Assembly: GCF_030686155.1 (NCBI RefSeq)
Contig: NZ_JAUPEV010000009.1
Span: 1-64,000 of the forward strand
Source: Helicobacter_J cappadocius
Lineage (GTDB): Bacteria; Campylobacterota; Campylobacteria; Campylobacterales; Helicobacteraceae
DNA length: 64,000 nt
Reading direction: 5' to 3'
In this document: in pieces, positions 61,580 through 64,000 of the stretch
Layout: the number at the start of each line of letters is the position of its first letter
How positions within the stretch are numbered: position 1 is the stretch's first letter
The notes under the pieces: model-generated
What the model was told of the DNA's origin: nothing
What the model saw: only the letters and a program-made list of their open reading frames with translations
Databases searched by the model: none
Made by a program: the position numbers and the translations under genes

Positions 61580-61936
61580 TTAAAGGGCTATGCCATTTTC
61601 TCTCAAAGATTCTGCAAAAGCGGCTATTACTCCATGATATAAGTATCCATTTCTATCATAAACAACTTCCTTGATGCCCAGTTGTTTTAAATTGTCCGCA
61701 AATACTTTTGCAACAACTTTCGCATCTTCTTTATTGTTACCTAACGACATCTTTTTGCCATCAGCACAAGCAAGGGTTTTGTGTGCCGCATCATCAATAG
61801 CTTGAGCATACAAATATTTATTGGATCTAAAAATACTTACTCTAGGTCTACTCTGTGTTCCAAACAACGCACCCCTAACTCTAAGTTTTCTCTTGCTTCT
61901 TAATCTTTTTTTTCTTTCTAATGTTCTGCTTGTCAT
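61580..61936 (-). CDS. rplR: Ribosomal protein uL18
   Basis: 118 residues from ATG 61936, preceded by AAGGGTG at 61942-61948. A GTG three codons upstream is in frame but overlaps that ribosome site, so the ATG is preferred; it also gives the family length. SRTLERKKRLRSKRKLRVRG binds 5S/23S rRNA. Confidence 0.95.
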   Translation of the reverse strand: MTSRTLERKKRLRSKRKLRVRGALFGTQSRPRVSIFRSNKYLYAQAIDDAAHKTLACADGKKMSLGNNKEDAKVVAKVFADNLKQLGIKEVVYDRNGYLYHGVIAAFAESLRENGIAL

Positions 61937-61951
61937 ATTTTTCACCCTTAA

Positions 61952-62488
61952 TTATTTCTTAGCAGTTTTACCGGCTTTGCGAATGATTGTTTCATCGCTA
62001 TACTTAATACCCTTACCTTTGTATGGCTCAGGAGGTCTGAATTCTCTAATTTCAGCAGCAATCTGTCCGATTTGTTGCTTATCACTACCTTTGATAGTAA
62101 TAGTATTTTTCTCAACACTCATATCAACACCCTCTGGAATCGGATATTTAACAGGGTGACTAAAACCTAATGCTAACTCCAACGTTTTACCAACAACAGC
62201 AGCCTTGTAACCAACTCCATTAATTTCTAAAACCTTTGTGAAGCCCGTTGTCATGCCCAAAACTATATTATTCGCCAAAGAACGATATGTTCCCCAATAT
62301 GCACGAGATTGAGGCTCGTTATCTACGGATTTAAAAGTCAATTCATTTGCATTCAATTCAATATGAACCCTTCCGTATGTTTCAAGCTCTTTAATATTTT
62401 TACCGCTTTTAAACACAATTTTGCTTCCTTGAACACTAGTTTCAACAGTGTTTGGAATGCTAATAGGTCTTTTTCCAACTCTTGACAT
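61952..62488 (-). CDS. rplF: Ribosomal protein uL6
   Basis: This 178-residue 50S protein has MSRVGKRPISIPNTVETSVQ, the internal duplication, and PPEPYKGKGIKYSDETIIRK near the end. Complete. Confidence 0.97.
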   Translation of the reverse strand: MSRVGKRPISIPNTVETSVQGSKIVFKSGKNIKELETYGRVHIELNANELTFKSVDNEPQSRAYWGTYRSLANNIVLGMTTGFTKVLEINGVGYKAAVVGKTLELALGFSHPVKYPIPEGVDMSVEKNTITIKGSDKQQIGQIAAEIREFRPPEPYKGKGIKYSDETIIRKAGKTAKK

Positions 62489-62497
62489 ATTTTTCTC

Positions 62498-62893
62498 CTA
62501 CCATATACTACAAAGTGCTTCGCCGCCTACATTTTGCATATAAGCTTCTTCGTTAGCGATAACACCTTTACTTGTGCTAACTACAATTGTACCGTAACCA
62601 TTTTTGAATTTTTTTAATTCATTCCTGCCTTTATAAACTCTTCTCCCAGGCTTACTAATTCTCTTGATTTCATTAATGAGAGGAAGACCTCTTTCATCGT
62701 AGGCCAGTTGAACCGAAATAGATTGTTTGCCATCTTTGTCATTCACATTATAGTCCTTAACAAAACCTTTTGCCTTAAATACATCAAGTACAGACACAAC
62801 GATTTTTGCATAATAAAGAGTCGTAACCTCTAACCTTCTCATCGAAGCATTCCTAAGTCGAGTCAATGAATCTGCTATTATATCATTTACCAT
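62498..62893 (-). CDS. rpsH: Ribosomal protein uS8
   Basis: This 131-residue 30S protein has MVNDIIADSLTRLRNASMRR, SKPGRRVYKGRNELKKFKNG and GTIVVSTSKGVIANEEAY ending GEALCSIW. In E. coli S8 represses the spc operon; the same role is possible but not shown here. Confidence 0.97.
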   Translation of the reverse strand: MVNDIIADSLTRLRNASMRRLEVTTLYYAKIVVSVLDVFKAKGFVKDYNVNDKDGKQSISVQLAYDERGLPLINEIKRISKPGRRVYKGRNELKKFKNGYGTIVVSTSKGVIANEEAYMQNVGGEALCSIW

Positions 62894-62902
62894 ATTTTTT
62901 CC

Positions 62903-63088
62903 TTACCAACTAGCTTTTCTAAGTCCAGGTATTAAACCTTCATTACCCATTTTTCTCAAACATACTCTACAAAGTCCAAAATCTCTATATACGGAATGCG
63001 GCCTACCACAAACCTGACATCTACTGTATGCTCTAGCACTGAACTTAGCTTTTCTCTTTGTCTTAGCTATCATAGATTTTTTTGCCAT
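62903..63088 (-). CDS. rpsN: Ribosomal protein uS14, zinc-binding type
   Basis: 61 residues from ATG 63088 (AKKSMIAKTKRKAKF). An in-frame ATG at 63118 would overlap rplE and add residues not found in homologues; AAGGAAAAT gives the ribosome site for the shorter start. Two CxxC pairs (CQVC and CRVC) mark the zinc form (C+, about 61 aa). Confidence 0.96.
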   Translation of the reverse strand: MAKKSMIAKTKRKAKFSARAYSRCQVCGRPHSVYRDFGLCRVCLRKMGNEGLIPGLRKASW

Positions 63089-63089
63089 T

Positions 63090-63635
63090 TTATTTTCCTT
63101 TTGCAAATGGCATACCAAGTAATTCTAATAACTTGAATGCCTCCTTGTCATTATTTGTAGAAGTAACTATTGTAATATTCATACCATGTGTAACCATAAT
63201 ATCATCATATACAACTTCAGGGAACATAAGTTGCTCATTTAAGCCAAAACTATAATTTCCTCTACCATCAAATCCATTTCTTGATACCCCTCTAAAATCC
63301 TTAACCCTAGGTAATGAAATCACAATGAGTTTTTCTAGAAAATTATACATTTGATTCCCACGCAAAGTAACCTTAACACCCATTGGCATACCTTCTCTCA
63401 TTTTAAATCCAGCAACGGATTTTTTTGCCAATGTAATAATAGCTTTTTGACCCGCTATCAATGAGATAGTATCTGCGATATTTTGCATTATCTTAGTATC
63501 TTTTGCGTGATCACCAGCACCTACACTAATGACAATTTTTTCTAGTTTTGGCAATAACATAGGATTTTTTATGCCAAGCTCTTCAGAAAGTTTTGTCTTT
63601 ATTTCTTCTTGATAAATTTTTTTCAAGCCAAACAT
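63090..63635 (-). CDS. rplE: Ribosomal protein uL5
   Basis: This 181-residue 50S protein binds 5S rRNA. PKLEKIVISVGAGDHAKDTK, KSVAGFKMREGMPMGVKVTL and RDFRGVSRNGFDGRGNYSFG are standard. Complete. Confidence 0.97.
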   Translation of the reverse strand: MFGLKKIYQEEIKTKLSEELGIKNPMLLPKLEKIVISVGAGDHAKDTKIMQNIADTISLIAGQKAIITLAKKSVAGFKMREGMPMGVKVTLRGNQMYNFLEKLIVISLPRVKDFRGVSRNGFDGRGNYSFGLNEQLMFPEVVYDDIMVTHGMNITIVTSTNNDKEAFKLLELLGMPFAKGK

Positions 63636-63637
63636 AG

Positions 63638-63871
63638 TTATTTCTCCTCCGCTTTCTTGACATTAGAAATACTCATCGGCATTTCTTTGTTAATAAAGCC
63701 ACCCTTAGGTTCATTTTCTGTAGGCTTAACAGTTTTCTTTGCAATCTTACAGCCTTCCACAATAACTTGCGAAGTTTTTGGTAACACCGCAAGAACTTTC
63801 CCTATTTTTCCCTTATCATCACCAGCAATAACCTTAATTGTATCGCCTTTTTTTATTTTAAATTTTGTCAC
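63638..63871 (-). CDS. rplX: Ribosomal protein uL24
   Basis: 77 residues with a GTG start (63871-63869) that shares its first G with the rplN stop TAG, so translation is coupled. The KOW motif KFKIKKGDTIKVIAGDDKGK is clear. Shorter than E. coli L24 (104), normal for the group. Confidence 0.96.
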   Translation of the reverse strand: MTKFKIKKGDTIKVIAGDDKGKIGKVLAVLPKTSQVIVEGCKIAKKTVKPTENEPKGGFINKEMPMSISNVKKAEEK

Positions 63872-64000
63872 TACAATACCTCCGGAGCTAACGATACTAT
63901 CTTCATAAAATTTGCATATCGCACTTCTCTACTAACAGGACCAAAAATTCTCGTTCCCATCGGTTCCTTTTTTGCATCCAAAATTACGGCCGCATTATCA
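63871..64000 (-). CDS. rplN: Ribosomal protein uL14 (5' end beyond window)
   Basis: The last 42 codons and the stop are visible, reading DNAAVILDAKKEPMGTRIFG and PVSREVRYANFMKIVSLAPE. This is the conserved C-terminal part of uL14. The start lies outside the window. Confidence 0.95.
   Translation of the reverse strand, partial: DNAAVILDAKKEPMGTRIFGPVSREVRYANFMKIVSLAPEVL

Noticed and set aside
1..64000. CRISPR array, tRNA or rRNA genes, prophage
   Set aside because: No regularly spaced repeats, no cloverleaf or rRNA-like conserved blocks, and no phage structural or integrase genes were seen on either strand.

Overview
The window is chromosomal DNA of a Helicobacter-like member of the Campylobacterota (Epsilonproteobacteria). 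It is AT-rich and densely packed. The gene order matches, from memory, several H. pylori blocks: gpsA-glyQ-Nif3-like-FlgZ-like-waaA-pseudouridine synthase-lgt (HP0961 to HP0955), fliF-fliG-fliH-dxs (HP0351 to HP0354), nadC-nadA-psd...ubiA-comEC-dnaB (HP1355 to HP1362) and the spc/alpha ribosomal operons. A VacA-type autotransporter and a YafQ-type toxin also fit Helicobacter. hisC, ccoG, a Crp/Fnr regulator, purU, two SMR proteins and an ADP-forming acyl-CoA synthetase point to a non-pylori, possibly enterohepatic species. The species itself cannot be read from the sequence.

Layout. 1-434: a type II toxin-antitoxin pair on the minus strand; the toxin runs off the left edge. 434-930: about 500 bases with no convincing gene. 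931-3314: a DUF815 ATPase and an ABC-F protein on the minus strand. 3428-3920: a frameshifted remnant of a small secreted or outer-membrane protein. 4167-5552: ccoG. 5735-10737: a short upstream reading frame and a 1626-residue autotransporter. 10789-13367: two tandem ProP-like MFS transporters that share an exactly identical 277-bp tract. 13426-20876: a tightly overlapping plus-strand operon from gpsA to a pair of SMR transporters. It includes a GHKL-ATPase/STAS-like pair that resembles a partner-switching module. 20879-26743: a DUF5718 protein, an ADP-forming acyl-CoA synthetase, an orphan amino-acid ABC ATPase and a Uup-like ABC-F protein. 26856-33387: acnB, a Crp/Fnr regulator with a PilJ/NarX-like sensor lacking an output domain, sppA and purU.

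33416-39958 (minus strand) holds hisC, fliF, fliG, fliH and dxs. 40044-42151 is a restriction-modification island (ApaLI-like nuclease, DNA methyltransferase, C-terminal remnant of a second, TdeIII-like nuclease) between hisC and guaA. 42193-55344 (minus strand) is a housekeeping run: guaA, thiL, nadC, nadA, psd, bpt, two uncharacterised small proteins, a UbiA-type prenyltransferase, DUF502, comEC, dnaB, the NAD(P)HX repair enzyme and msrB. 55431-64000 is the alpha/spc ribosomal block from rplQ back to rplN, ending in a clear intrinsic terminator after rplQ.

No tRNA, rRNA, CRISPR array or complete insertion sequence was seen. The parts that deserve most attention are the degenerate GHKL/STAS pair, the Crp/Fnr plus output-less PilJ sensor, the G7 tract, internal duplication and upstream reading frame of the autotransporter, the gene-conversion-like tract between the MFS copies, and the scar inside the restriction-modification island.
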